Made by a program: the position numbers and the translations under genes
Notes under the pieces: generated by a model
Seen by the model: only the letters and a program-made list of their open reading frames with translations
Told to the model about the DNA's origin: nothing
Databases searched by the model: none
NCBI GenBank assembly: GCA_032690845.1
Contig: CM064417.1
Span: 14,104,501-14,168,500, forward strand
Source of the DNA: Eleusine coracana subsp. coracana
Taxonomy: Eukaryota > Streptophyta > Magnoliopsida > Poales > Poaceae
Direction of reading: 5' to 3'
Length of the DNA stretch: 64,000 nt
Part shown: positions 51,686 to 62,128 of the stretch, one piece after another
Position numbering within the stretch: the first letter of the stretch is position 1
Layout of the letters: each line of letters begins with the position of its first letter

Positions 51686-52236
51686 GATGAGGCCATTACT
51701 CCTACGAATACACACAACACTACTCCAATTCTGGACTTGCAAGGTCCAATGACTAGACCTCGTGCACGACGAATAAATTTAGAGGTGAGCTCGTTCCTAC
51801 ATTCTTCGTTATATGTTACTTTTGAGAATGGTTTGTTACCTAATGATTATATTATGATTACGAACCATGGAGAGAACCAAGAGATGATGGGAGGCATTGG
51901 GAACATGGAGGACCAACAAAGGACTTGGAAGCCAAGGTGGAGGCCCAATGAAAACCGACTTCGAGTCTGTTTTGGGTCCCAGGACCAGTCTGCACTAAAA
52001 TGGACGCCCAGAATGGATACGGACTCGGATATGGATGTTCTACATATCCACGAAAAGCTAAGGAGAAGGTCTTTCCCCTTCCTCTAGCCTCATGTCAAAA
52101 TTCATCGGGAGTCATCAGGAATCATCAAAACAAGAGAGGGTCTAGAATCTGTATCGGTGTTGCCTTGCCAATTTTTGGCCTTTGGGCTTTGTATCCAGAT
52201 GAGCCTAATTAGGGGCGCGTCCTGAGGGTCCTGCAC
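51686..52236 (+). repeat. CRM-type LTR, truncated at its 3' side
   Basis: TGATGAGGCCATTACTCC to GGGTCCTGCAC, 551 bp. It matches A-type LTRs up to the base before GACCCTAGGGTC and then changes to unrelated sequence, as the LTR at 11936 does. TATA, transcription start and CATCA end are lost. Confidence 0.85.
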
Positions 52237-52528
52237 CACAAGACCTCGAATATTGGAAGATGTACTTTGATGGGTCACTCCAATTGCATGTCATGGATGT
52301 TAGCATCGTGCTTATCTCTCTACAAGGAGAGAGGCTCCGATATGTCCTCCAGATTAATTTCCGGGCATCCAACAATGCAGCAGAGTACGAGGCACTTCTT
52401 CAAGGTCTGCGCATTGCCATATCGCTCGGCATTCAGCGGTTGGATATCTTTGGTGATTCAGATCTGGTTATCTACCAAGTCACTAAGGATTGGAATTGCA
52501 TGGATGATAACATGTCCGCCTATTGTTC
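52237..52528 (+). pseudogene. Orphan Tat-type second RNase H fragment
   Basis: The frame from about 52253 reads WKMYFDGSLQLHVMD, then NNAAEYEALLQGLR with the Glu, IFGDSDLVIYQV with the next Asp, and ends in DDNMSAYC. It is the archaeal-like RNase H of a Tat element in plus orientation with motifs in good order, unlike the two other copies here (minus strand). Neither RT nor integrase of the same element adjoins. It is a fragment between a broken LTR and the broken end of the Athila-like element. Confidence 0.8.
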
Positions 52529-52575
52529 GTCCCTGAGTAAAGGATGAGGTCTAAGGTACTTAGTGACCGTCAACA
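52529..52575 (-). repeat. Start of the 3' LTR of D
   Basis: Minus-strand TGTTGACGGTCACTAAG follows the polypurine tract. Only about 47 bp remain before the orphan RNase H fragment. It contains one copy of a 31-bp direct repeat whose other copy is at 52600-52630. Confidence 0.55.
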
Positions 52576-52590
52576 AACTCCCTCACACTT
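52576..52590 (-). other. Polypurine tract of D
   Basis: Minus-strand AAGTGTGAGGGAGTT, preceded by GGGACGAGCAAAGGC, the usual form in grass Athila-like elements. Confidence 0.6.
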
Positions 52591-54165
52591 AGCCTTTGCT
52601 CGTCCCTAAGTAAAGGATGAGGTCTAAGGTGGATCAGAAAATTCCAAACGGTATGATGCTAGCATGGAATTTATTCCAAATCATACTTGTACCAGTGGAG
52701 TTTGAAGTGTCTACCATATTACCTTAGGTGGTTGAAGGGTGGAACGATAAAGACTTTGATCATCTTGATTTCCTTTGCTAAGCACCTGGATTTTTGAAAG
52801 GATTTTCAAAATAAAAGCAAGCTATACTGCTCAAATGATTCTCTCGAACTCGCTCAGTAAATGTAAGTGGATCCTCACCTAGGCTTATTGCTTTTGCGTT
52901 TCATTGTCCCTACTTCTATGTTTGCCTTTTGTGGAGATCAGGGTAGGAGATAAAAAAAAAAGAAGCATGCCTGTGCTTTATATATTACTAAGTTAAAAAC
53001 TAGATCCAAAGAGAAAACAAATTATGAATCATTAATCAAGTATGTGCACACTTTATGGATGGTGGAAATGAATGGATACTCCTCTATATTTTGACTCTCT
53101 CATTCTTTGAAGATCTTGGGCATGGCCATTCTCCCTTCTCTTTTTTTTCATCATGCTCTTGATTGGGAGCAAGGATTTATTTTGATTTTTGATAGACATG
53201 CCTTCTAAAAGATCAAATGAGAGAGAATCATAATCAAGAATTTCATAGAGTATTTGGATGGGGGTGATGATGGTGATGCTAACTTCCAGGGTAGAAATTT
53301 TAGCAAAATTTGTGTGCACACAAAACTTGATCAAGAAATCATAACAAGTAACTCACTAAGGTCAAGAATTTGACAAAGTTCAACAAAGTCACGAGCAGCA
53401 AATGTATAGGATATTCAATGAAGTTTACCATTTGGCTCTGGTGGGATTCTTTTTATCATTGAGGAGTAAGCAATAAGTTTTAAATTTTCAAACTAAAAAT
53501 CCCAACTACTTTATGCATAGAAAGCAAGAATTTCAATGTCGAACCATGTCATGCTAATCAACAACTTAGACAATATGCATTTCCTATAAATATTTTCCAA
53601 TAGTAATGGTATAGTAATAAGGAATAAAGAGCATGCATGCCAGCCATGGAAAATTACAATAAAAATGGGAGACATCATTAGGGTTGATTTTATATTTCTT
53701 TGATTGTTTTTATCATTTTAATTTTCAGAAAATTAAATCAAAACACCTAATAGGGAGATTGAGGGATAAGATGCGCAAACCATCGTGCTGGAGAAAACAG
53801 GGACCAAGGGGGGCTAGGTCCTGTTCGGCCGAACCCTCCTGGTCCCCAAGTGGGTCCCACTTTTGTGTGTTGTTCCATGCAACAATGTACAACGTATTTT
53901 TCACCATGTGAAATTTTTATTCACGTCGAACGTCTCCAGGATCTCCCCCACACTTGTTTTCTTGCATGCACTTTTATTGACACAAAAACAAAGAAAAGTA
54001 AAATGCAAAGGGACTCCACCTGCTTTATGGGCAAGGTTAGTCTTTTATTCATAGATAACGCAAATTAATAGGCACTAATTACGTTAATGGAAGGAAATAA
54101 ATAAATAAAGGGAAATTAAACTAAGCGCATATCATATTTCCTAGATAAATGATAGGGAAGCACAA
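52591..54165 (-). other. 3' UTR of D
   Basis: About 1.6 kb, AT-rich, no sustained frame. A second purine-rich block, minus-strand AAGTGTGGGGGAGATCC near 53945, resembles an internal polypurine tract. Open frames here are short and lack domains. Confidence 0.6.
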
Positions 54166-54610
54166 TCATTTGCCATGATAAAGCTCAGGCTTCCCTAACT
54201 CAAAGCACACTTGCATAAGCTTGGTGCCATGGTTATGGCAGAGGCTGCCTAATTCGCGCTTGATGGCATCAAGGTCATCCTTTATATCGACCCTCTCTAT
54301 TTTTTCCTCTGCTAGTTCATCAACTAGATGCCTATTTGCTAGGCGGAGGCTCTCAATCTCGTTAGCTAGTTGTGCAGCAGTCTTCCTCTTGGGAGAGTCT
54401 TCCCCGGTGCTCTGATAGTGCCCCGCCAGTCTCTGGATAGGAGGCGGTGAAGTAAACCGCCTTATGGTATTCTTCGGCGGGGGAGAGACGACTGACTCCT
54501 CATGTTCTCCTTTTTCTACCGGCGTGAGAGGCTTCATGAGGTTCTTCCCCACACCGCCTACACCCCTCACCCCTTGTCCTGTAGGTGTGTTGCTCCTAGG
54601 TGAGTAAGGT
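54166..54610 (-). pseudogene. D post-polymerase ORF, C-terminal part
   Basis: Frame from the E insertion point to the TAA at 54166. It is Pro/Ser/Thr-rich at first (SPRSNTPTGQ), then has a helical, charged segment with heptad-like spacing (LANEIESLRLANRHLVDELAEEKIE) that would form a coiled coil, and ends in CFELGKPELYHGK. The first codons of the present open run lie in E's LTR and are not native. Athila elements often carry an ORF, called env-like in some, after integrase; I see no signal peptide or membrane segment here, so that label is not used. Confidence 0.6.
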
Positions 54611-55754
54611 TGATAAGAACACGACGACGGTGTCCGGATTATATCCCAATCTTTCACGGTACAGCAAGTACTAGCAAGTATATATAGGTATTGAAACTTG
54701 TTATCTCAGCTATGAATAGATAGAACAACAATCTCAAGCTCAATGATCCAGCAACCACCATAAAATAGACACCACAGATTTGTTATCCAATAGCAATCAT
54801 AAACCAGCTAGAACACGATAGGAAAATACCGGTTTACAAGAACTTGATGTAGATGCAAACTAGTAGAGATAAACTCTCCAACTCATTACTTAGACAAGCA
54901 TGATCTGGAGATGGGGAACCACAAGTTCCAGCACGCACCCAAGGGAAGAATCACTTGATCACGCACTTCAGCGACCGGCAGAGATCGGCGGCAGCAACCG
55001 GTAGAGGAGGGCAACACCTCTAGGGTTTCTTGGAGGACACCACGACCAAAAACACAATAAAATCACCTCCTCCCTTACAGGGGCGCTGGCCCTAGGCTAT
55101 ATGGCATGCAAGCCAGCCAAAAACCCAGTTCGACTCGAACACATCTAAAAACAGACTCGGACTCAACATAACTCCGAATTGTTTTGATTATTGCGACCGC
55201 TAGGGAATTTATTTGACTATGGGGCCAGATCCGTTGGAAAGGTTATCAAATTACCTTTCCAACGAGTATTTACTCAGCCCAATCCGACTTTGTATGGCCC
55301 AGTTATGCTACTTTTACTCCACACCTGTCTGGCTGATCCTAAACCGAGTCCGAACTGATTTTGAGTTTCCATATCTTCTGATTTCGTGACTGGGTGGACT
55401 TGAGACCGTGTAGACTTTGAAAGTAAAGTATTGCAGACCTTTGGGAAGGCCTGTAACACCAATATATGTTCCTTACTTTTCACAAGTGGCACAACCATTG
55501 ATCCGATCATAACATATTCCTTCGTTTCTCCTTTCTTTTCCTCAACCTTCAGATTGGTCCCAATGAAAACATTGCATGGCATAGAATAGTTGGCTAGCAA
55601 ATCCTCACTTCGCTCTTCATTATTAATAATATTTGTCAAAGATCCAAACTGAATGTTGGAGTATTTTGACACATCATGTTCTGCAATATGTGTAAAATCA
55701 TGCTTGTTTTCAGAATACGTAGTTTTAATGACTCGATGAGCCATGGGCTCATCA
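54611..55754 (-). repeat. 3' LTR of E
   Basis: Plus orientation TGATAAGAACACG to GGGCTCATCA. On the minus strand it begins TGATGAGCCCATGG, close to the TGATGAGG start of the CRM-type LTRs. Its first 480 bp (minus) are the last 160 codons of the E ORF. Confidence 0.95.
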
Positions 55755-57049
55755 TCCTCCCTTCCTTGAATCAAAGCCGTCCTCGGCTTTGACATAATTT
55801 GACGAGCTCCTCTCCTGTTCAGATCAACACCAATAGCACTGTTTAGACAATTCTTTGCATCACTATTATTTTTCCCTTTATGTAATTCATCTTTGACCAA
55901 ATCACAATGAATGGTACAATGTTGAGGAGCAACAACTGAAAGAATTTCAGAAATACTAGGTGCACTTGTTACTGCAGGAACTACCACATCATTCTCTCCC
56001 CCTTGAAACAAAGCCGTCCTCGGCTTTGAGGTACTATCAGCACCATGTTTCTTCTTTGTTGCAGCAACAAAAACCTCAGCCTTAATATCACATTCCTTCA
56101 TTGGCTTTAGAATGTGACGAACACCTTTATGCATGAAAGAATAATTGTTTGAACGACCACCATGTGTTGCATCAAGATCAAACTGCCATGGTCTTCCTAA
56201 CAACAAATTGCACGCACTCATCGGTGCCACATCACAATCCATAGTGTCAACATAATCTCCTACTAAAAATTTTACTCTGGCCCTGTGGGTAATTTTCAGC
56301 GTGCCACTTTTATTCATCCATTGCATGTAACGAGGTGTAGGAAGCCGCCATGTAGATAAAGATAATGCATGTACCAAATCTGAACTAATCACATTATTGA
56401 AACTTCCACCATCAACAATTAATTTGCATACCTTCTTTTTAATCTTGCACTCTGAATGAAAAATATTACAGCGCTGCCCCTTGACATCTGCAATGACACC
56501 ATCTGAATTTACTTCCTGAGACATCAAAGATAAACCCATATGATCTGCAGCTTCAATTAATGGTTCGACCTGATCAGCACAAGAAGACTCAAGAACTTCC
56601 AACTCTACATTTGATTTGTGCACATTCGAACACACCTCAGCTTGCTTGGGTTTGGACAAAATAGCACTAATAGCCTCCTTGACACAATGGTGAATTGTAT
56701 CATAATCTAGCTTTGGAACATCAAAGGACTCAAGTTCAACAATCTTCTTCTTAGACTCAAATGGGGGATCAAATCGGTGTCGTAATTCCGACTTCATCGC
56801 TGCCCAAGATGTGCAAGAGTTATCACCTTGGTATGTAAGATCTTGTTGCAATTGCCTCCACCATAGCAAAACAGTAAAGGAGAATGTTTGCTTTGCCAAA
56901 TTTACTAATTGGTTTAGTGGCAATTCACCAATCCTATAGAAAGCTTCTATATCATCCTCCCACTCATAATACTCAGATCGAGAATTTGTTGTATATAGTG
57001 TTGGCACAAACTTCAAGTATAGGTCAAAATCGTAGGAATCCATCACCAC
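55274..57049 (-). CDS. E ORF: gag-like, protease, and LTR-encoded tail
   Basis: 591 codons, intact, starting 35-50 bp after the primer site. Residues about 20-130 are a short gag-like domain (YYEWEDDIEAFYRI, FTVLLWWRQLQQ, SWAAMKSELRHRFDPPF). No zinc knuckle is seen. Residues about 205-320 are the protease: LIVDGGSFNNVISS, DCDVAPMSACNLLLGRPW. Residues 330-430 include two copies of SKPRTAL(F/I)QG. Residues 432-591 are encoded by the LTR (EDDEPMAHR to KVGLG) and match no family I know. The 5' LTR keeps the same tail open (58230-57760) with about three amino acid differences. It could encode particle protein and protease. Confidence 0.88.
   Translation of the reverse strand: MVMDSYDFDLYLKFVPTLYTTNSRSEYYEWEDDIEAFYRIGELPLNQLVNLAKQTFSFTVLLWWRQLQQDLTYQGDNSCTSWAAMKSELRHRFDPPFESKKKIVELESFDVPKLDYDTIHHCVKEAISAILSKPKQAEVCSNVHKSNVELEVLESSCADQVEPLIEAADHMGLSLMSQEVNSDGVIADVKGQRCNIFHSECKIKKKVCKLIVDGGSFNNVISSDLVHALSLSTWRLPTPRYMQWMNKSGTLKITHRARVKFLVGDYVDTMDCDVAPMSACNLLLGRPWQFDLDATHGGRSNNYSFMHKGVRHILKPMKECDIKAEVFVAATKKKHGADSTSKPRTALFQGGENDVVVPAVTSAPSISEILSVVAPQHCTIHCDLVKDELHKGKNNSDAKNCLNSAIGVDLNRRGARQIMSKPRTALIQGREDDEPMAHRVIKTTYSENKHDFTHIAEHDVSKYSNIQFGSLTNIINNEERSEDLLANYSMPCNVFIGTNLKVEEKKGETKEYVMIGSMVVPLVKSKEHILVLQAFPKVCNTLLSKSTRSQVHPVTKSEDMETQNQFGLGLGSARQVWSKSSITGPYKVGLG
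55757..55768 (-). other. Polypurine tract of E
   Basis: Minus-strand AAGGAAGGGAGG, two bases before the LTR. Confidence 0.7.
55771..55792 (-). other. Hairpin upstream of the E polypurine tract
   Basis: TCAAAGCCG-AGGA-CGGCTTTGA on the minus strand (plus TCCT loop), perfect 9-bp stem. It is the counterpart of the GAGTCG hairpins of A, B and H. Confidence 0.8.
56009..56028 (-). other. Second, internal hairpin and purine tract in E
   Basis: CAAAGCCG-AGGA-CGGCTTTG, 8-bp stem, followed on the minus strand by CAAGGGGGAGAG (56003-55994). It is a copy of the terminal hairpin plus purine tract module, 240 bp earlier, inside the ORF. Confidence 0.8.
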
Positions 57050-57083
57050 AAATCAGCAGCAAGTACCGTGAGCAACCCGGCAA

Positions 57084-57096
57084 AACTGATACCAAA
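57084..57096 (-). other. Primer-binding site of E
   Basis: Minus-strand TTTGGTATCAGTT adjoining the 5' LTR; TGGTATCAG is the initiator tRNA-Met type. Confidence 0.8.
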
Positions 57097-58240
57097 TGAT
57101 AAGAACACGACGACGGTGTCCGGATTTTATCCCAATCTTTCACGGTACAGCAAGTACTAGCAAGTATATATAGGTATTGAAACTTGTTATCTCAGCTATG
57201 AATAGATAGAACAACAATCTCAAGCTCAATGATCTAGCAACCACCATAAAATAGACACCACAGATTTGTTATCCAATAGCAATCATAAACCAGCTAGAAC
57301 ACGATAGGAAAATACCGACTTACAAGAACTTGATGTAGATGCAAACTAGTAGAGATAAACTCTCCAACTCATTACTTAGACAAGCATGATCTGGAGATGG
57401 GGAACCACAAGTTCCAACACGCACCCAAGGGAAGAATCACTTGATCACGCACTTCAGCGACCAGCAGAGATCGGCGACAGCAACCGGTAGAGGAGGGCAA
57501 CACCTCTAGGGTTTCTTGGAGGACACCACGACCAAAAACACAATAAAATCACCTCCTCCCTTACAGGGGCGCTGGCCCTAGGCTATATGGCATGCAAGCC
57601 AGCCAAAAACCCAGTTCGACTCGAACACATCTAAAAACAGACTCGGACTCAACACAACTCCAAATTGTTTTGATTATTGCAACCGCTAGGGAATTTATTT
57701 GACTATGGGGCCAGATCCGTTGGAAAGGTTATCATATTACCTTTCCAACGAGTATTTACTCAGCCCAATCCGACTCTGTATGGCCCAGTTATGCTACTTT
57801 TACTCCACACCTGTCTGGCTGATCCTAAACCGAGTCCGAACTGATTTTGAGTTTCCATATCTTCTGATTTCGTGACTGGGTGGACTTGAGACCGTGTAGA
57901 CTTTGAAAGTAAAGTATTGCATACCTTTGGGAAGGCCTGTAACACCAATATATGTTCCTTACTTTTCACAAGTGGCACAACCATTGATCCGATCATAACA
58001 TATTCCTTCGTTTCTCCTTTCTTTTCCTCAACCTGCAGATTGGTCCCAATGAAAACATTGCATGGCATAGAATAGTTGGCTAGCAAATCCTCACTTCGCT
58101 CTTCATTATTCATAATATTTGTCAAAGATCCAAACTGAATGTTGGAGTATTTTGACACATCATGTTCTGCAATATGTGTAAAATCATGCTTGTTTTCAGA
58201 ATACGTAGTTTTAATGACTCGATGAGCCATGGGCTCATCA
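57097..58240 (-). repeat. 5' LTR of E
   Basis: TGATAAGAACACG to GGGCTCATCA, 1144 bp, same length as its partner. Most differences are transitions. AAGGT follows. Confidence 0.95.
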
Positions 58241-58607
58241 AAGGTGGGGTGTCCTAGGAGAAACTGCTTCGGGAAGGCTGTCCCGGGTTGGTCTTCACTG
58301 CTGGTGGAACGATCACATCCCGCGGGAGATGCGACAGCATCCCCTTTGGAGCGATCGTGCCAATGGTTAGCCTCCTAGGTGGGGTTCCTGCCCGCCCCTT
58401 CATGGGTGTCCCTCTGATCAGGGACAAAGAGCGTGCAGCAATACAGGTCGCCAAGGTCTTGCGCCCACGAGTGTCCTCCCCCTATGGTTGCGACATCAGA
58501 GGGGCTAAGGACAGGTCAAGGGCTGGGGCGAACTCACGAGGCAGAGGCTCGTCACGGCCATGGGAGGAGCTAGGGCCAGCAGAAGGGGTCATCATCTTGT
58601 CGGTCAT
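58241..58607 (-). pseudogene. D post-polymerase ORF, N-terminal part
   Basis: Starts at the ATG at 58607 (MTDKMMTPSAGPSSSHG), Ser/Pro-rich. TAG near 58482 and another TAG just before the E insertion interrupt it. An open piece 58454-58254 has basic character (MKGRAGTPPRRL). The frame runs on into 54610 after E and one AAGGT are removed. Function unknown. Confidence 0.55.
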
Positions 58608-58914
58608 GGCGTTTAGAGGTGGAGAGCCCAAAGGAGGAAGATGGAGTTTTTTTTCTAGTTCTGATTTGGGTCGAGGAAAAAGTCCATCTTTATTTACTCT
58701 CCGAGGCGAAGGGATGAGTCTTACATGTCAAAAAGGATCGGGGTAGGTTAGGTTAACACGCTCGAGGAAGCAGGGGGGTGGCAGTGCTGCCCCCAGTACG
58801 GCCGAACAGGATTGGGCCCCGTTTGCCCCCTGTTTCCTGGGTGAGCTAGGCCAGCAGAGGGTAAGGTCCAGAGATGGATTAGGCCTGTTAATTCTAGTAA
58901 AAACCTCAAAAAAT
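58608..58914 (-). other. Spacer between integrase and post-polymerase ORF of D
   Basis: About 300 bp, no supported frame. It contains GGCCGAACAGG near 58801, also found in the opposite orientation near 53825 in the D 3' UTR. Confidence 0.5.
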
Positions 58915-60232
58915 CTAATAGAGTATATTTAAGTCAATTAAATTGACCACATCCATTTCCTTATCTGAATTTTCATCGGAATGGAAAAGCTTTAAGCGAT
59001 GGCCATTTATCTTGAAAAGGTAACCTGTGTCATCTTGTAGCGTGATGTCTCCATCAAAAGATGTGTTGACGATGGTGTATGGTCCATCCCACTTGCTCCT
59101 CAGCTTCCCATGTCGGAATAGCTTAACCCTGGAATTAAAGAGTAATACCTTATCTCCTGCCTTGAATTCCTTTGGTTGGATCCTTTGTCGTGCCATCTTT
59201 TGGTTTTCTCCTTGTAGATCTTGGCACTATGGTAAGCCTTGTCCCTCTATTCCTCCAGCTCTAATATTTGTATTTTTCTTTGGATCTCAGATTTTTGGAG
59301 ATCCATGTTCCACTTTTTGATGGCCTAGTGTGCCCGATGTTCCATCTCAACTGGTAAATGGCAAGTTTTGACATAGACAAGTTGGTATGGTGACATGCCG
59401 ACGGGTGTTTTGTAAGCTGTCCGATATGCCCATGGTGCCTCAGGTAGCTTGTTCCTCCATCCTGTCCCCATTTCCAGTAGCATCTTCTGGAGGATATTCT
59501 TGATCTGCTTGTTAGAAGTTTCTGCTTGTCCACTGGTCTGGCATGATATGGAGTGGCTATGTTGTGGTTCACGTCGAGTTCTCTTAGGAAGTGACAGTAG
59601 GTCTTGTCAATGAAGTGAGACCCTCCGTCGCTTATCACCATCCAAGGCATTCCAAAATGAGGGAAGATTACCTTGTGGAACATTCTTCTGGCATGCTTTG
59701 CATCCGCTGCTCGACATGGCATAGCTTCTATCCACTTTGATACATAGTCGACGACCACCAAGATATACTCACAATCATAGGACTTTGGAAAAGGTCCCAT
59801 GTAGTCAATGCCCCATACATCAAAAAGTTCAACTTGAAGATTGTATTTAAGGGGCATGGCATTGCAAGAAGTGATCCCTCCATGCTTCTGGCATCTCCAA
59901 CATTTGCGAATGAACTCTTTTGTATCTTCATACATTGTAGGCCAAAAGAATCCACTCTGCCAGATATTTGCTTGTGTACGGAACATGCCGTAGTGTCCTC
60001 CGTTCGGAGCTGAATAACACTTTTCTATGATCTTGGCTCCTTCGACTGTAGGAACACATCTTCTTAGTAACCCATCTGCACATACCCTATATAGGTATGA
60101 GTCTTCCCAAAGGTGTCTCTGACTCTCATACATGAGTTTCTTTTTGTTCTCCCTTGGTGGTACATAACCTGCAACCATGTAACTCATAATGTCTGTATAC
60201 CAGGGGTTGGTGTCGGTCACCTTTAGTAGCAT
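58915..60232 (-). pseudogene. Element D integrase, frameshifted
   Basis: 60232 to about 59500 holds the zinc region (GGHYGMFRTQANIW, CWRCQKHGG), first Asp in WGIDYMGPFPKS, second in VISDGGSHF. After [12 protein letters not shown] the frame is lost before the catalytic Glu; the following 100 codons are out of frame. 59196-58915 restores the C-terminal domain (FKAGDKVLLFNSRVKLF, KLRSKWDGPYTI). A small deletion near 59530 probably caused the shift. The enzyme is dead in this copy. Confidence 0.85.
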
Positions 60233-60238
60233 GTCGTC

Positions 60239-60790
60239 TCATAGGAAATCATTTATAAGCAGCTCCTGCATGTTAGTGATTTGCATACGCAACAAATGAT
60301 CTGCTATAGAATTCTCTACTCCTTTCTTATATCTTATTTCAAGGTCAAAATTTTCGAGTAAGAGGATCCATCTAATTAGCCTAGGTTTAGCATCTTTCTT
60401 AGTGAGCAAGTATTTTAAGGCATCATGATCAGTGTAAACAATCACCTTAGCTCCTACTAAGTAAGATCTAAACTTATCGATAGCAAAAACAACAACAAGG
60501 AGCTCTTTCTCAGTGGTAGCATAATTCAATTGTGCTCCTGTCAAGGTTTTGCTAGCGTAGGCTATGGCATGATGCTTCCTATCCTTGGTTTGGCCGAAAA
60601 CGGCCCCAACGGCACAATCACTAGCATCACACATGATTTCAAATGGCAGCGCCCAATCAGGGGGGGGGGGTGGATAATTGGGGCTGAGATGAGTGCCTTT
60701 TTGAGGATATTAAATGAGTTGAGGCACTCATCATCAAAATCAAAGGGTGCATCCTTAGCTAACAGACTAGTCAGGGGTCTAGCGATTTGA
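60239..60790 (-). pseudogene. Element D RNase H
   Basis: 60634-60239 is open for 131 codons: [14 protein letters not shown] gives the first Asp, [15 protein letters not shown] the Glu, [12 protein letters not shown] the next Asp, NSIADHLLR the last. All four catalytic residues are there. The upstream part to 60790 is in another frame and contains a run of ten G on the plus strand at 60660-60669, where slippage probably broke the frame. Confidence 0.88.
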
Positions 60791-61057
60791 GAAAAATCCT
60801 TGATAAAGCGCTAGGAGAACCCCGCATGGTTTAGAAAGCTATGGATTCCCTTTTATGTTAATAGGAGGTGGAAGCTTTTCTATCACTTCTATTTTCACCT
60901 TGTCCACCTCTATCCCCCACTCAGACACTAAGTGTCCAAGTACTATGCCCTCTCGGACCATGAAATGGCACTTTTCCCAATTAAGTACCAGGTCCTTCTC
61001 TTGGCATCTAGTCAAGACCTTGTCTAAATTCTCCAGACAGTGTTCAAAGGTTTTCCC
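60791..61057 (-). pseudogene. Element D RT thumb region
   Basis: Broken continuation of the RT with stops. The minus-strand reading includes CHFMVREGIVLGHLVS and IEVDKVKIEVIEKLP, the segment after the catalytic motif, in a frame shifted by one from the main RT. Confidence 0.7.
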
Positions 61058-62128
61058 TTAAATGGAGAAATCATCCATGAAAACTTCCATAATTTCTTCT
61101 ATCATATCGGAGAAAATTGACATCATGCATCTTTGGAAGAACGCTGGGGTGTTGCAAAGCCCAAAAGACATCATCCAGTAGGCATACGTTCCGTAAGGAG
61201 ACGTGAACATGGTCTTTCTTTGATCGTCAGGATGGATGGGAATTTGATGGTAACTAGAATAACCATCAAGGAAACAAAAGAAGGACTGGTTTGCAAGCCG
61301 CTCTAACATCTCATCAATAAAGGGCGGCGGGAAATGGTCCTTCTTAGTTTCCTTGTTGAGCTTCCGATAACCAATGCGCATTCTCCATCCTGTGATGGTT
61401 TGTTGTGGGATCAGCTCGTTCTTGTCATTTTGAATGACCGTCATTCCTCCTTTCTTTGGCACTACTTGAACCGGGCTAACCCACTCACTATGCGAAACGG
61501 GATAAATAATCCTGGCGTGCAAGAGTTTTAAGACCTCCCTCTTGACTACTTCTCGCATCGCATTGTTGAGCCTACGTTGAGGCTCCCTAGATGGTGTACT
61601 ATCCGGGTCAATGGGAATGTGATGGGTGCAAAGAGCAGGACTAATCTCCTTAAGGTCTTGGAGTGAGTAGCCTAAAACGGCATGATGCTTTTCTAAAACG
61701 GCTATGAGACTTTGAGTTTCTTGGTCCGAAAGCTTGTCACTTATGATGACAGGGGCTTCTAAATCGCCGTGAAGGAAAGCATAGTGTAGGTCGGCTGGTA
61801 GGGTTTTAAGCTCAATTGGAGATCGTCCTGGTGGCTTCTCCTTTGGAAGTTCAAATGTTTCCTTATTTTTATCCTCCTCTTTAATGAAATCTTCTGATTG
61901 TTGCTCGAGGGTGGATTCATGTGAATCAAAAGGAAGGATAGGCTTTACGTCTTCAATTAGCTCTTCCTTAGAGGAAAATTCTGCAATAGTATTCCCGGAT
62001 CGAGTGATCGGGACAGAGTATTTATTTCCCCCGAGTTTGACATTAAGCTTCCCCTTGGTCGGAGCATCGGAGAAGATTTTCTCAATTGGATGCCCGATAA
62101 GTATGTCAAAGTTTGGGACTTTAAACAC
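61058..62128 (-). pseudogene. Element D protease end and reverse transcriptase
   Basis: 356 open codons. The first part ends the protease and its acidic linker (VPNFDILIGHPIEKIF). RT begins near residue 190 with THHIPIDPDS. Motifs: SEWVSPVQVVPKKGGM, WRMRIGYRKLN, motif A FCFLDGYSSYHQIPI with its Asp, FTSPYGTYAYWMMSFGLCNTPAFF, and the catalytic FMDDFS, the Athila form. It ends in a stop just after the catalytic motif. It is the longest open RT in the window. Confidence 0.9.

Larger units (their letters stand above)
54611..58240 (-). mobile_element. E: young non-autonomous chromovirus-like element, TSD AAGGT
   Basis: Two LTRs of 1144 bp (54611-55754 and 57097-58240) differ at about 15 sites by eye. 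AAGGT flanks the element exactly (54606-54610 and 58241-58245). On the minus strand it has a tRNA-Met type primer site, one 591-codon ORF with a gag-like part and protease, and a purine tract. RT, RNase H and integrase are absent, so it depends on a relative. It lies in the post-polymerase ORF of D. Confidence 0.93.

Noticed and set aside
54166..54657. Envelope protein of D
   Set aside because: The post-polymerase ORF has a coiled coil but no signal peptide or membrane segment, so env function is not supported.
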